This document shows positions 22,820 to 34,950 of a stretch of DNA of 64,000 nt, one piece after another. Source of the stretch: Rhipidocladum racemiflorum (lineage: Eukaryota > Streptophyta > Magnoliopsida > Poales > Poaceae); contig CM070577.1 of the NCBI GenBank assembly GCA_036346355.1, forward strand, positions 18,723,666-18,787,665, read 5' to 3'. Position 1 is the first letter of the stretch; the number at the start of each line of letters is the position of its first letter. The notes beneath the pieces are model-generated. The model saw nothing but the letters and a program-made list of their open reading frames with translations. It was not told the DNA's origin and did no database searches. The translations under genes and the position numbers were made by a program.

Positions 22820-22831
22820 GTTTTTATAGTG
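22820..22831 (-). promoter_or_regulatory. TATA box of the first GRF gene
   Basis: ACTATAAAAACC on the minus strand, about 75 bp upstream of the start codon at 22745. Between it and the satellite (22860-23045) there are four or five copies of a GCAGCTTT motif in the context 'gtcgtgcagctttc'. Confidence 0.6.
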
Positions 22832-23045
22832 GTGGCGAGCTAGATGGCTTGTCACCCCTTTGGCAAAGCTGCATGACCTGCCACCCCTCTCTGAAAGCTG
22901 CACGACCTATTACGCCTTTGGCAAAGCTCCACAACCTATCATGCTTTGTGAAAGCTGCACGACAGCGTGGTCCAATTAGTCTGAGAAAGCTGACAGCAGC
23001 GTGGTGTCACATCGCATTAAGGGTGACAGGTCATGCAGCTTTGAC

Positions 23046-24465
23046 TAAGGGAGACCGGACTATAATACTTAGGGTTATTGGGCAAGTAGCATTTAGATGC
23101 AAACAAAGTTGTAAATGAGATATTTTTGCAGAATACGGTAGTCCGTATAGCAAATAGTAAATCTGCTCCATTCGACCCAAGAAATAACTTCAAATATGAT
23201 TATTTACAGGCTGCCGAAAAAGACTAAAGCATTATGGTTTCTGTGCGACTATAATACTCAGGGTTATTGCGCGGGTAGAATTTAGATGCAAAGAAAGTTG
23301 CAAATGAGATATTTTTGCAGAATATGGTAGTCTGTATAGCATTTAAATAGCAAATCTGCTCCATTCGACCCAAGAAATAACTTCGAACATCATTTCTTAC
23401 GGGCCGCCGAAAAGCCTTAAGCGTTATGGTTTGTGCACGACTATAATACTTATGGTTATTGCGCGGGTAGAATTTAGATGCAAAGAAAGTTGTAAATGAG
23501 ATATTTTTGCAGAATATGGTAGTCCGTATAGCAAATAGCAAATCTACTCCATTCAACCCAAGAAATAACTTCGAACATGATTTTTTACGGGCCGCCGAAA
23601 AGCCTTAAGCGTTACAGTTTGTGCGCCACTATAATACTTAGGGTTATTGCGTAAGTAGAATTTACAAGCAAAGGAAGGTGTATATGAAATATTTTTGCAG
23701 AACATAGTCATTTGTATATCAAAGAGGAAATCTGTCCCATTCGTCGAAGAAATTTCCTTTAAACAGGATATTTTACGGGCTGCCGAAAAGGCTTAAGCGA
23801 TCACGTTTGCGCTACTACTTAGGGTCATTGCGCAGGTAGAATTTACATGGAAAGGAATGTGTACATGAAATATATTTGCAGAATATAGTAGTCCGCATAT
23901 GAAAGAGTGAATATGGTTCATGCTTCAAAGAAATATCCTTTAAACAGGATATTTTACAGGCTGCCGAAAAGGCTTATGCGTTAACGTTTACATAATACTT
24001 AGGGTTATTGCGCACGTAGAATTTACATGCAGAGGAAGGAGTATATGAAAAATTTCTGCAGAACATGGTCGTTCGTATATCAAAGAGGAAATCTGTCCCA
24101 TTCGTCGAAGAAATTTCCTTTAAACAGGTTATTTTACGGGCCGCCGAAAAGGCTTAAGCGATCACGTTTGCGCTACTACTTAGGGTCATTGCGCATGTAG
24201 AATTTACATGCAAAGAAAGGTGTATATGAAATATTTTTGCAGAATATAGCAGTCCGCATATCAAAGAGAGAATCTGGTCTATTCTTCAAAGAAATTTCCT
24301 TTAAACAAGATGGTTTACGGGCTGCCGAAAAGGCTTATGCGTTAACGTTTGCATACTACTTAGGGTTATTACTCACGTACAATTTACATGCAGAGGAAGG
24401 TGTATATGAAATATTTTTGCAGAATATAGTAGTCCGCATATCAAAGAGCGAGTGGTTACTTAGAA
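23046..24465 (-). repeat. Satellite array, promoter-distal to the first GRF gene
   Basis: About eight monomers of the same family as at 1-1327, in opposite orientation. The landmark GGGTTATTG/GGGTCATTG recurs at about 23072, 23261, 23453, 23641, 23822, 24002, 24183 and 24363. The first three intervals are 188-192 bp and the rest 180-181 bp, so two monomer subtypes are joined in one array. Confidence 0.9.
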
Positions 24466-24812
24466 TATATGCAATGGAACGACTTAAATTATCATGGTGG
24501 AACAAGTGATGAAATAAGACGATAGTTCAGATGATGAAATAAGCAACAGATTGTATTACAATAGTGACGGAATTGCTAGAAGAACTTACAATACCACTGA
24601 TTATCATGGTGGAACAAGTGATCATTCCACCTATCTTCGTCGAGTGGGAATGATGCGCAACAATTTCTACATATTACGCAACAAGTTCTACATATTACAT
24701 CACGGGTACATCACTAATACATAAATGTTGAAATACTCTTGACACCAGCAATAAAACATTAGAACTATCCCGAATCATCACTATCAATGCCAACACCCTC
24801 ATCTTCGAAAAA

Positions 24813-26330
24813 CTACCAACGGTCACGTTTATCGTCATCATCGCTATGGTAGTCACACGGAAGCGAATTAGGACCTACAGCTTCGAGGTTATCTTCTATG
24901 GTGCGCTGAAGGAAGTGATCATAAGCTTCAGGGTCATCTTCCTGTTCAGGTTGTACTCCGTCTGTTTGCGGTATTTCACGCAATGTTAGCCTGTTAAATT
25001 CCTGCCCGAGGTCCATCCTCTACTCTACCCTGGGCAGCGTCCTGTCTGCTACTGTCGATATATTCAGATGGTCTGCCAATTGAAAATATTGGCATCCGGT
25101 AGACTACACGACAGTGTTAACATGGTTATATAAAACTCGAGCAGGAGAGTAATCATCAAAACATGAAGAAATCAAAAAACATTAAGATGTAAAGAGAAAT
25201 TAGGGCATCTATAAAACACCCGTCCGTTATTTGCCGTAGTGGTGGAGTACAGCACATGAGCTTCCACATGGTAGTTAGGGCAAATTACCCGCCCTGCATT
25301 CACAACCGCTGAGCTTGACACGTGAGACATGGCTTTGATAGAAGCGACGAACACTGAAGTCGGTATCTACACGAAGCAAAAACATCAATAAGAAGCACAA
25401 TAAATAATAAGATAAAATAACCTACCAAGGTCCAGAACTTTGGGCCACCAATATTTAAGTTAGATTAAACGGCTACTTTGGTTTAAGTTATTAAGTTCAG
25501 AAAAGAGGTGAACTCCTTTCGGGTCAAAGTAGTGATTACGTTAAAAAAACGGTCCTTCTCCCAAGCGAATAAACATGCGAAATAAATACAGTCCATTGGT
25601 CATCGGAGGGTCCAGCCCCCCGAGACAGTTCAACGTTAAGTGCTAGCTCGGCAGAGGGTCCTGACCTCTGGAGAGACTCGAAGTCCCAAAAGAAGGTTAT
25701 TATTTTATGCAAGAATATTTAATTGAACTTTTTATTCCATTCAAATATTCTTACAAACGTAGACATTTTTATGTGCTACGATTAATTGGCAATTTTTATG
25801 GAAAGCGGGGATATATCTGCCAGGTTTGGAATATATGGTGTTTACCGACAGCTATACATGCATACATAGATTTCTTCAAAACAACATAATCTAGGTAAAA
25901 TAGTGGTATCAACATGATTGAAGGAGGTGCTTGCCTTACTCGGAGTTTTCTGGAACAGCGTCGAGGTCGACGGGTGCTTGCCTTACTCGGAGTTTTCTGG
26001 AACCAACAGTAGAAAATAGCGTCTCAAACACGAAAACTCCAATTAAATGTTCACGGTCCTTATCCTGTACAAATTTTCTACAACAAAAAGATACGCACAT
26101 AAATACTTCTCACCATAATATAACCTTGCCACACATGCCAATAACAAATGGACTAGCAATACCTTTTAGTACAGCAGTAGAAGCAACAACCCACAAGGCC
26201 TCAGAACGAAGAAAGCGACCAGCGCGAACAAAGAGACCACTACAAAGAGGGAGAGAGCCACCAGCGTGAAGAGAGCCATGGTGTGAATTAGGCAATCCTT
26301 CGCTGCGATGCACGACCTGCTTATATAGAA
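24813..26330 (-). pseudogene. Second GRF-zinc-finger gene, with hydrophobic N-terminal exon
   Basis: A TATA box (TTCTATATAA, 26330-26321) precedes an ATG in good context at 26279. That frame encodes MALFTLVALSLF followed by VVVSLFALVAFFV, a strongly hydrophobic signal-anchor-like stretch, and meets TAA just before a GT donor near 26163. An exon with the end VPENSE lies at about 25925-25975, before a GC donor. A GRF half-finger (CPNYHVEAHVLY, then NNGRVFYRCPNF) is at 25354-25172, and the other half, CQYFQLADHLN, at about 25108-25070. An acidic tail with DDDDKRDRW ends at 24813. In-frame stops lie between the last two parts. It is paralogous to the gene at 21535-22745 by its shared 3' flank. 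Exon joins are inferred. Confidence 0.55.
25400..25990 (-). repeat. Intron/exon unit homologous to the 35-37 kb tandem units
   Basis: 'cccccgagacagttcaacgt', 'cgattaatt..caatttttatgg' and 'gtggtatcaacatgattgaa' are shared with the repeated block at 34950-37135. This copy lies in the second GRF gene just upstream of the finger exon, which begins at the same 'cttcgtgtag' acceptor. Confidence 0.75.
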
Positions 26331-26479
26331 TCAAACATCATCACTGTGACGTTTACATTAATCACAATTTTCTTATGTATAACTATCTCATTTATTTACA
26401 ATCACGTTAATTAGCACCATTATTAGTCGTAATCTCGAGTTTCTACAGCATTGGATTCCGACATGAATTGACTTGATGC

Positions 26480-26740
26480 GACGCATCACCTACCGGTGTT
26501 GTTTCACCCAACAAAAGCAGCCGAAAGCGCGCACGCGAGCTCTGGGAGGGAATCGGCTGGCAGGGGGCTAACCTGGCTGCCGCCGTGCGGCGTGCTGGCA
26601 ACCACACTGCTGTGCGACGTGGCGGGGCAGGAGCGGGCCCACCTGGCTGCCGCCGTGGGATAAGGAAGAAGAGGTTATGAGCAAGAGGAGGAAGACGATA
26701 TAAAATGCTGAGGACACGTTGTGCAGCTTTGAATGACAGT
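26480..26740. other. GC-rich upstream module of the second GRF gene
   Basis: Contains repeated GCTGCCGCCGTG words matching 20.6-20.7, 37.64-37.84 and, more weakly, 30.92 kb. A segment 'gtgcagctttgaatgacagt' just before the satellite is shared with 31138-31165. Confidence 0.6.
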
Positions 26741-27235
26741 GACATGGGAGCCCGGACTATAATACTAAGGGTTAATGGGCGAGTAGAATTTATATGCAAA
26801 GGAAGTTGTAAATGAGATATTTTTGCAGAATATGGTAGTCCGTATAGCAAATAGCAAATCTACTCCATTCGACCCAAAAATAACTTCGAACATAGTTTTT
26901 TACGGTCCGCCGAAAAGGCTTCAGCGTTATGGTTTGTGCGCGACTATAATACTTAGGGTTATTGCGTGAGTAGAATTTAGATGCAATGAAAGTTGTAAAT
27001 GAGATATTCTTACGGAATATGGTAGTCCGTATAGTAAATAGCAAATCTGCTCCATTCGACCCAAAAAATAGCTTCGAACATGATTTTTTACGGGCCGTCC
27101 AAAAGGCTTCAGCGTACAGTTTGTGCGCGACTATAATACTTATGGTTATTGCGCGAGTAGAATTTAGATGCAAAGAAAGTTGTACATGACATATTCTTGC
27201 AGAATATGGTAGTCCGTATACCAAATAGCAAAGAA
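26741..27235 (-). repeat. Satellite array, about 2.7 monomers
   Basis: The same family as at 23046-24465 with a period near 190 bp; 'actataatact' and 'gcaaatctgctccattcga' recur. It lies between the second GRF promoter region and the 3' end of the MURA gene. Confidence 0.88.
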
Positions 27236-27399
27236 TCTCCCTAGCACCTATTTTGACGTAGCCTTGAACAGTGACATATGTAAGAAATACAAATGCATAA
27301 TATACACAAGTGACAGTTCACAAAGAGAATGCAAAATAAAAGTAATAAGAAGATATTACATGACTAATGCATATACTTAAAATATTACATTGGACCACA

Positions 27400-29870
27400 T
27401 CACCCTCTGTTTGGGCAGTCTCTGCGGTTATGCCCTGGCTGCTTGCATATGCGACAACGCCGAGGGCCATCTCCTCGTTGAGTTGCATCCATGTCACCCT
27501 CTAAGCGCATGGAACGTGGTCTTCCCGGTTCATCACGCCTTAGTGTGGGGTATGGGAGCCACGTTGGGGGTTCGGAGGTCTTGTAGTTTGTGCCAATGTT
27601 GAATGGTTCTAAATGCCCCGTCCATGTTGCTCTAAGGGCATCCATACGGTAGTACGGTGTGACATATTGTGTCCCATCATTACCCCCTACATCACGGCAT
27701 GCTGCAAGCACGTGAGAGCAAGGGATGTGCTCTAGGCGAGGCTTGTTGCAGGAGCAGGTCGCCTAATACAGGCCGAGCTAGCATCTTTGAGCGGTGTGCC
27801 CCACAGAGTATCCCGAACGGTGCTTGCGCTTGCACTCGATGAGAAAAATGTTCTGCGAAGGGTCTATGTTGCGCGTGCGATGGAATTGAGCTTTATGCCT
27901 ACGACGCTGTAATAGAGCCTCTACACGAGGAGCAAAGGTTGTGTTGCAATTGTACGTCGCCCTTTGACGATCAACAAAATATTTCGCGGTCCTAAAAAAT
28001 GCAAGCTCAATGATTGAGCAAATGAGTACGCAATGAGCCCCACGGAGCACATTGTTGTAGGACTCGGTAAAGTTCATCGTCATGATGGAGTATCTGCACA
28101 AGAGCAGCATATCCCTTAGGTGCAAAATAGGGTTGTCAAATGATGTGGCACCATAGAAAAGATGACATTATCTTACCGAGCACCGTTTGTATCGTGCGCC
28201 CAAGCCCATCTCTCAGCTGGTTTACGAGCTATCCATTAAGCGAATGTCATCTGGCGCCGTACGAAGACCTCTGAGCCACCTATTACCTGTGTACCCTCCA
28301 TGCTCTCTTCCGCCACTAGTTTTTTGGAGGGTTCGTTCAGCTGGTTAAATATTGTATCGAACTTGCGCATTTGGTTTTGCATGCAGAGCGTTTTGAATTG
28401 CTTCACCATGTTCTTGTTCCTACACATGGTGTATAGGTTCGCCCCTAGGTGACGCATGCACCATCTACGTTGTACGTCTCTCCACGGGCAAGGGCAATTT
28501 TCATCTTCTATCATTCTATCAAGAGCGTTCAACAGCCCTGCATTACGGTCTGATACCACACACACACCACCCCTATCCCGCACCACACGGGTCTTTAGCA
28601 GGGACAGGAACCAGCTGTCGCTGCTTTCGCTCTCTACCACGGCGAATGCCAGCAGTAATATCTGGTTGTTTGCATCGGCAGCTAGGGCGGTAAGAAGAGT
28701 ACCATTATACTGGCCAGATAGAAATGTTCCATCCACGCATATAACCGGACGACAGTTGCTGAATGCTATGATGCATGGGCCGAACGCCCAGAACACCCTA
28801 TGGAGGTAGTAGTGTTCTGGAGCCAACGTTCCATCGGGAAGCTGCACCGGTTCAACAACAATAGCATGTTTAGATCCCGGCTTTGTTGCAGCTATCCACC
28901 TCAGTAAGCGTGGAGCCCAATTAAATGACTCCATAAAGTCACCAAATAGCATTTTTACTGCCATCTGCTTTGCTCGCCAGGCCTGTAAATAGTTTATGGA
29001 CATCCCTATCCTGTCCGCACCTCAGCAATTATGGTTGCCGGCCTGAGAGTTATGTCGGCTTCCACCACGCCTAACAGCGTTTGCACGATGAATTTGGATT
29101 TCACAACGCAGCTTGTGTTCTGAACAACCGCCTCGGTGTAGGTGTGCGGATTGTGCCGGCTTATAGTGAAAAGGTGCTCATGTTTAGGGTGGTGAGCACG
29201 AACATGAAAGCCGCACTCCTGCCCTTTTGTGCATCTCAGCTTGAAGGCGTTCGGCTCCGATCGTGACACACGGTGGTCACGCTGTGCCACCATGGCGTAA
29301 TTATTCACAAAGTGCATTGCTTCGTCCTTCGTGGCAAACTCCTACCCATCTTCTTTGTCACTATGGTCATAGCCCCACCTTGAAATATCCTCCAAATCTG
29401 CTATAACGCAGTTGGCCGGGTCTAGTGAGTGGAAAAACTCGATTGCTGGCCCCGGGTCCTCATCTTCGTCAGGACCGTCACCATCATTAGGGTGAGGCTC
29501 GTCCCCTAGGGCATCCGCATCAATCTCAGGAACGGGCGTATCTGTCTCGCCAGTCCCTGCCAAGCCCCCTTGACCGCAGACTTGTTGCGAGCTCATGGCA
29601 ATTTCCTCTTCGGGTTGCGGTTGTTGGTCCGTATCAACCTCCATGTCCTCCTCCTGTGCTCGGCTCGTCCCTGCGTACCTGGCCGAACTGCGAGAGACCA
29701 ACTTCACGTGAACACCTAGTTCAAACCCTTCCTCTGCGGCCTTCTCCATGTAGAATTGCTAGGCGCTCGTTCTACGGAGCTCGAATAGGCTGTACACGTA
29801 AAGCAAGCTATTTGGCACTACATGGGGACAAACCCCATCTACCACAAGCTTGTACATTGTACGGTCAATA
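27400..29870 (-). pseudogene. MURA-type (Mutator-like) transposase, decayed
   Basis: The order of parts matches plant MULE transposases. An acidic N-terminal region with EDEDPGPAIEFF (29749-29342) is followed by a MuDR-type DNA-binding region with FKLRCTKGQECGFHVRA (29317-29006). The DDE transposase core has ICVDGTF, then CVVSDRNAG and RRWCMRHLGANLY (29003-28236). An 83-bp intron (28176-28094, GT-AG) separates WAWAHDTNGAR from YSIMTMNFTESYNN. A SWIM finger (CSCNKPRLEHIPCSH, near 27750) and a CCHC knuckle (CRICKQPGHNRRDC) near the C-terminus complete it. In-frame stops occur at about 29762, 29340, 28234, 27782 and 27767, and a frameshift near 29005. It would have cut and moved Mutator-like elements; this copy cannot make the full protein. 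Confidence 0.92.
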
Positions 29871-30674
29871 CTAAGAGCTTATGCAACCGCTCTTGCTATT
29901 GTTCACAAATCTATCGGTGGATTTACAGTTATTTGTATATACATGCAATTATGCAAGCCGACAAATGGGCCCTGCACATTTGCGGGCTCCTCCCCATACC
30001 ATATATGAAGCGGACTCACCATCGATTTCTGTACCATTACGGTAGAACACCATATTAATTGTAATCATCAATAATTGCACACATGCCTCTTGATAAATAT
30101 TATCGCACCGCCAATATTCTTCAAATTTTAATTACGAAAGAATTAATCTTATGCTTATATACGGTTAACAACATATAATTATATTATATGAGATATATAG
30201 TTTACATAAATTGTAAGAGAAAATAAATTATATGCAAGAATATTTAATTGAACTTTTTATTCCATTATAGCACAATCGCGATAATTAAAGTACATCATTA
30301 ATTATGCAAAGAGTGAACTTTAGTAATGTGCACCTCGATTGCTGCAGCAACAGCTTTACGATGAAAATCTATTCTAACTTCGGTTGTCTCGGTACCGTGA
30401 TTTCCTCTGCATAACCAAAACAGAAGCACAATTAATAGTACTCAAATAGCTACGAATAAACTACTTCACTTTCACACATTAAGCAATAACATAACCACAC
30501 GATAGTACTCAAATAGCTTCGCTTTCGCAGTAGCTTGGCTACTCAAATAGCCGCGTCGCGGAGAATGGCCAGCCTTAGCACTCGCTGGAACCTCGCACTC
30601 ACTGAAACCTCCCACTCACTGGATTCTCGCACTCGCTAGAACTTCGCACTCGCGAACATCGATCTCCCCTCCAT
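29871..30674 (-). other. 5' region and leader of the MURA gene
   Basis: AT-rich DNA with probable leader introns. A purine-rich leader of repeated GAGTGCGAG-type words lies at 30590-30655, just downstream of the TATA box. No other gene is seen. Confidence 0.45.
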
Positions 30675-30686
30675 CCTTTTTATAGG
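30675..30686 (-). promoter_or_regulatory. TATA box of the MURA gene
   Basis: CCTATAAAAAGG on the minus strand, about 0.8 kb upstream of the first recognisable coding sequence. GC-rich modules and the satellite lie further upstream, the same order as in the two GRF genes. Confidence 0.6.
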
Positions 30687-31165
30687 CCAGAGAATGGCCA
30701 GCCTTCACGTCTCGCTGCGCCAAAACAAACTCAAATCCGCTAATCGCGCCGACAAATGATAGAATCTTCGATTAGCGTCATTTCATGCATGCACTTTAGT
30801 CATTTCTTCCTGCCTTTAGTCACTTCGTTGTCGCATTCCTGCCTTTGCCTTTGGTCATTTCTGATGCCTTTCCTTCACCTCGCGGCAATGCAGCACACGC
30901 CAAAAATGGCCTCATTTGCCGTGCAAGCTGGTTGCCGCCGTGGTGCGAGGGAATCTGCCGAGGGGGGCCGGCACAGGTGGCGCGAAGGCGTGAAGCAAAC
31001 AGATATATCCGGAACAGGTGGTTGGAGGGAGTCTGCTGAGCGGGGGGGAGCGATGGAGCGCGTCGCAGAGCGGAGACAGAGGGATACGGGCGGGGCAGCC
31101 TATAGCAGAGAGCATTAAAGCCTTGGAGAGGACACGTCGTGCAGCTTTGAATGACAGTGACATGG

Positions 31166-31850
31166 GAGCCCGAACTATAATACTTAGGGTTATTGGGCGA
31201 GTAGAAGTTATATGCAAAGAATGTTGTAAGTGAGATTTTTTAGCGAAATATGGTAGTATGTATAGCAAATAGCAAATCTGCTCCATTCGACCAAAAAAAA
31301 TAGCTTCGAACATGATTTTTTACGGACCGCCGAAAAGGCTTCAGCGGTATGGTTTGTGCGCGACTATATTACTTAGGGTTATTGCGCCAGTAGTATGTAG
31401 ATGCAAAGAAAGTTGTAGAAGAGATATTTTTGCAGAATATGGTAGTCTGTATAGCAAATAGCAAATCTACTCCATTCGACGAAAAAATAGCTTCGAACAT
31501 GATTTTTTACGGCCCGCCGGAAAGGCTTCAACGGTATGGTTTGTGCGCAACTATAATGCTTAGGGTTATTGCGCTAATAGAATTTAGATGCAAAGAAAGT
31601 TGTAAAAGAGATATTTTTGCAGAATATGGTAGTCCGTATAGCAAATAGCAAATCTGCTCCATTCGACCAAAAAATAGCTTCGAAAATGATTTTTTACGGC
31701 CCACCGGAAAGCCTTCAGCGGTATGGTTCGTGCGCGACTATAATACTAAGGGTTATTGCGCGGGTAGAATTTAGATGCAAAGAAAGTTGTAAATGAGATA
31801 TTATTGCAGGATATGGTAGTCCGTATAGCAAGGAAGGCTACCAATTGATG
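31166..31850 (-). repeat. Satellite array upstream of the MURA gene
   Basis: About 3.7 monomers of the shared satellite family (landmark GGGTTATTG at about 31188, 31376, 31563, 31750; period 187-188 bp). The distal end is cut by AAGGCTACCAATTGATGATT, the boundary sequence also found at 1440 and 21180. Confidence 0.9.
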
Positions 31851-32040
31851 ATTGCTTTTATTTGATGCGTGCAAATGATCTCCCCTACGAATTTCGTTAG
31901 CATCTCCCCTAAAAGATGGACATCCACTCAGCAGACAAAAGAGATAATAAATATAACATCACAAGCATAAACAATGAGTGATACAAAAGAAACATTGTAG
32001 GAGTTTAATTTAACAACGACCACACAACAATAATGAAAAG

Positions 32041-34709
32041 TCCTAAGCGTTAACAGGCATGATGGGTAGTTCATCACCAACACCGTTTACATTTACAATA
32101 CTTGCACAAACCATAATAGATACCTCATCTCCTCCCCGTACCCTACCCGCACGGTCCCGGAGAGCGAAATCGTCTGGTGTGTAAGTGTTCGGGGGACATC
32201 TCATACGTCTTCCAGCAGCCTTCGATGGACTGTAACGTGTTGTTCGTGTTCCATCATCGAATCGCACAAGCTAGACCCCGTATGACGTGCTGTCGTATAT
32301 GCCCCAGTCACCCATCGACTGGTCAGCTTGGTACCCTGATGCATGGAGTATGTAGGAAGGCTGTTCCACCTGCCAGTTTGAGGCTCTGACCTCCTCGAGG
32401 TTAGTGGGATGCGGTTGCATCCCCATCGCGAGCAAATATGTGAAGGTAGTACCCAAGCCCATCAGGTCATCGTACACCGTCCCCATGCCCTGCCAGGTTG
32501 CACCATAGTCAACGAAGGTACTAAAAGAATCCTACGCCAATGATGGCGACAGCGACATGTTGATGTGTACTCCACCTTGAACGTTGGCCCTAGCACCTAT
32601 TTCGACATAGCCTCCTCCATGCCCCTGCTCGCTTACATGGCTTGGGACCTGGGACGAAGTTGATGCTCTGCTGGGCTCTTGGTGTCACGGAGGAGGCACA
32701 TGCGTAGAACGTCTATCCATGGACATGCTCCTCATCATTGTGGTGGGTGTAGGCGGTGCCTCATATGGTACATCTTCATAATCAGGTTGTGTTGAACTCT
32801 TGTGGCCACCAACATCCCTGACCGCATTTCTGATGCGGTGGCCTGTGCGGCGAAGAAGGTTCCGTAGCGGATTGCTGGAATGTCGTTGCTGCGGTTGTGA
32901 CTGCGTGAGGATCTCCTCTGCCTGGTCCTGCATGTACTCCGCCTCACGCCTCTGCAAATTAATCCATATCAAATGTTTAATTGTGTACATTTGTAGTTCA
33001 TTAAATATGATAAGTACAATCCATACCAGTGTGTGCATGAGTTCTGCATAGTCCTCCGCATACCCATGCTGTACAGGCATCGCCGCAAGCCTGTCTAGAA
33101 GCATCACCCGTGTGCGAGGTCTATACCAGTCAAGGTACCCAAATGTGTCTGTCTCCTGTGCCGCACCTGATGGGATCCAGACTTCCTGAGTTGCCGCCGA
33201 GTTCCATCTTTCAATATGGAGCTTGTTCCGTGAGAGCCAGTTGTAGTTGTGTCCCGACGTGCTCCTCCTGCGGATCAATCGAAAGCGCTATTAATGGTGT
33301 CCAAACTGGAAAAAAGTAATGTAACATATAGCGACGTACCCATGGGCTCCTTCTGAGTCCGTAGGAGGCGATAGAGGGAAAGACTGTTGGTATCCAAATT
33401 GGCGCTGAACACGCTCTGGAGAGTATGGTTCAACGGCACTAATGCAAAGGATGAAGCATCTCGTCATCCAATATTGATAATCCCCCGTGCACACGCTCGA
33501 GATAAGGCCTTCCGTGGCAACCTCCTCCACAGCCTAGGGGGAGAACGGATCCCACGTGACCTGTGCTGACGTCAAGAAGTCTAGATCCCCCATGATACGG
33601 GGGTAGGAGCCACGGTCTGATTCCTGAGCCCATCGAAGTCTAGCATGCATCCATTTGTAACCCATCGTTGGCCTTCCGAATGGATGCATATTAACTTCAT
33701 CAACGGGGACTAGGTAGTACCGCCTTGACTATCTTGGTCGCGCTATGGGTAGGTACGACCAGGACCACAATTCTAGAAGCAACGGGCAACCGCCCATTAT
33801 TGAACTTGGCTATGACCAGCGGCAGGCCGCACACATCTCGCGATAAGTGTCTGCGAGCACCGTCGAGCCCCAGCTATACATGTCCACCACTTCATCTGCC
33901 AGCACCTGCTCAGCTAGTTCCTGAGTGACCCAAACAAGGTGGGGGGCAACAGAATCACCATTTCCGTTGGTGAACATTATTCCTGCAAGGAGGAAGTACA
34001 GGTACACCTCGAAGTGCCTGTTAATTTGATCAGGGTCAGCATTCGCAGGACATGGTCCAGCCTCCGGGAGACTGTCAAGCCACGTGAACGAGACACCCTG
34101 ATCACAGCTCCCAGTGTAGGTTCTGGCCAACCTGCATGCAAGCAAATCGTAGGTCAGTAAATCACGTAAGCTCCCAAAAAAGGTGTGGTTCATATGCTTT
34201 CACATTTAGTACCTTTCATGTACGTAGTTCTGTCATGCTTTCTTGGAGGGCTTGTGCACTACGAGGGGTTTTCCAGAAATTGGAAGGCCAAATATCATGG
34301 TGACATCTTTCAGGGTCACCGTCATCTCGCCGAAGGGGAGGTGGAAAGTATGCGTCTCCGGACGCCATCTGTCCACCAGCGCGCTTATTAGGGCCCCGTC
34401 CAGTTTAGGGATCAGGGTCCGCTGCCCGTCTCCGTCATCGGCTCCCTCTATCGTAAATGCGAAAGGTAGAAAGTCTATCTGTCCGAGGCCGTATATGAAC
34501 TGATTATCCAATCTCTTAATGTTACGCGACCCACGCATGTGGAGAGCGTTCAGCTGCAACGACAAAGCAAGTAAACACACTGAGCCTAATGACAAAGCTT
34601 GTGATACATGATGACATTAAAATAACGATGGTACCATCTGGCCAGAGGCCCACTTGCAGGCCCTGTGGTCGTCGTCATACTTTGATCATAAAAACTCTGG
34701 TAACTCCAT
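32041..34709 (-). pseudogene. Plant mobile domain (PMD, aminotransferase-like) protein, decayed
   Basis: The frame opens MELPEFL, meets TGA, and continues SKYDDDHRACKWASGQM (34709-34632), followed by a GT donor. After a short intron comes LNALHMRGSRNIKRLDNQF. The PMD hallmark follows: LVDRWRPETHTFHLPFGEMT, then VTLKDVTMIFGLPISG (near 34360-34270). Downstream parts are TYTGSCDQGVSFTWL, YSWGSTVLADTYREM, LLLELWSWSYLPIARPR and SPERVQRQFGYQQSFP, in the order seen in PMD proteins, then a less conserved C-terminus to 32041. In-frame stops occur at about 34708-34690, 34235, 33812 and 33540. PMD proteins of the MAIN/MAIL type act in silencing and development, and many PMD copies in plants sit in transposons. 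Here it lies beside MURA on the same strand, so an element-borne copy is likely. Confidence 0.88.
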
Positions 34710-34784
34710 CACAAACCTGCATAATGTCGAGGAAGGGAAACAAGAAAATGCAAAAACATATTGATTATAAGAAATTACAATACC

Positions 34785-34950
34785 TTACTATATATGTAAG
34801 AAATACAAATGCATAATATACAGAAGTGACAGTTCACGAAGAGAATGCAAAATCAAAGTAATAAGAAGATATTACATGATTAATGCATATAATTGAAATA
34901 CTACATTGGACCACATCACCCTCTGTTTGGTCAGTCTCTGCGGTCATGCC
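34785..34950 (-). pseudogene. Truncated 3' end of a second MURA copy
   Basis: This segment ('aagaaatacaaatgcataat' to 'ctctgcggtcatgccc') is nearly identical to 27272-27435, the 3' flank and last codons of the MURA gene. It breaks off inside the CCHC-knuckle region and is joined directly to intron sequence of the tandem exon block. It marks a recombination junction. Confidence 0.8.

Noticed and set aside
28456..28809. A 117-residue plus-strand frame
   Set aside because: Antisense shadow of the MURA catalytic core.
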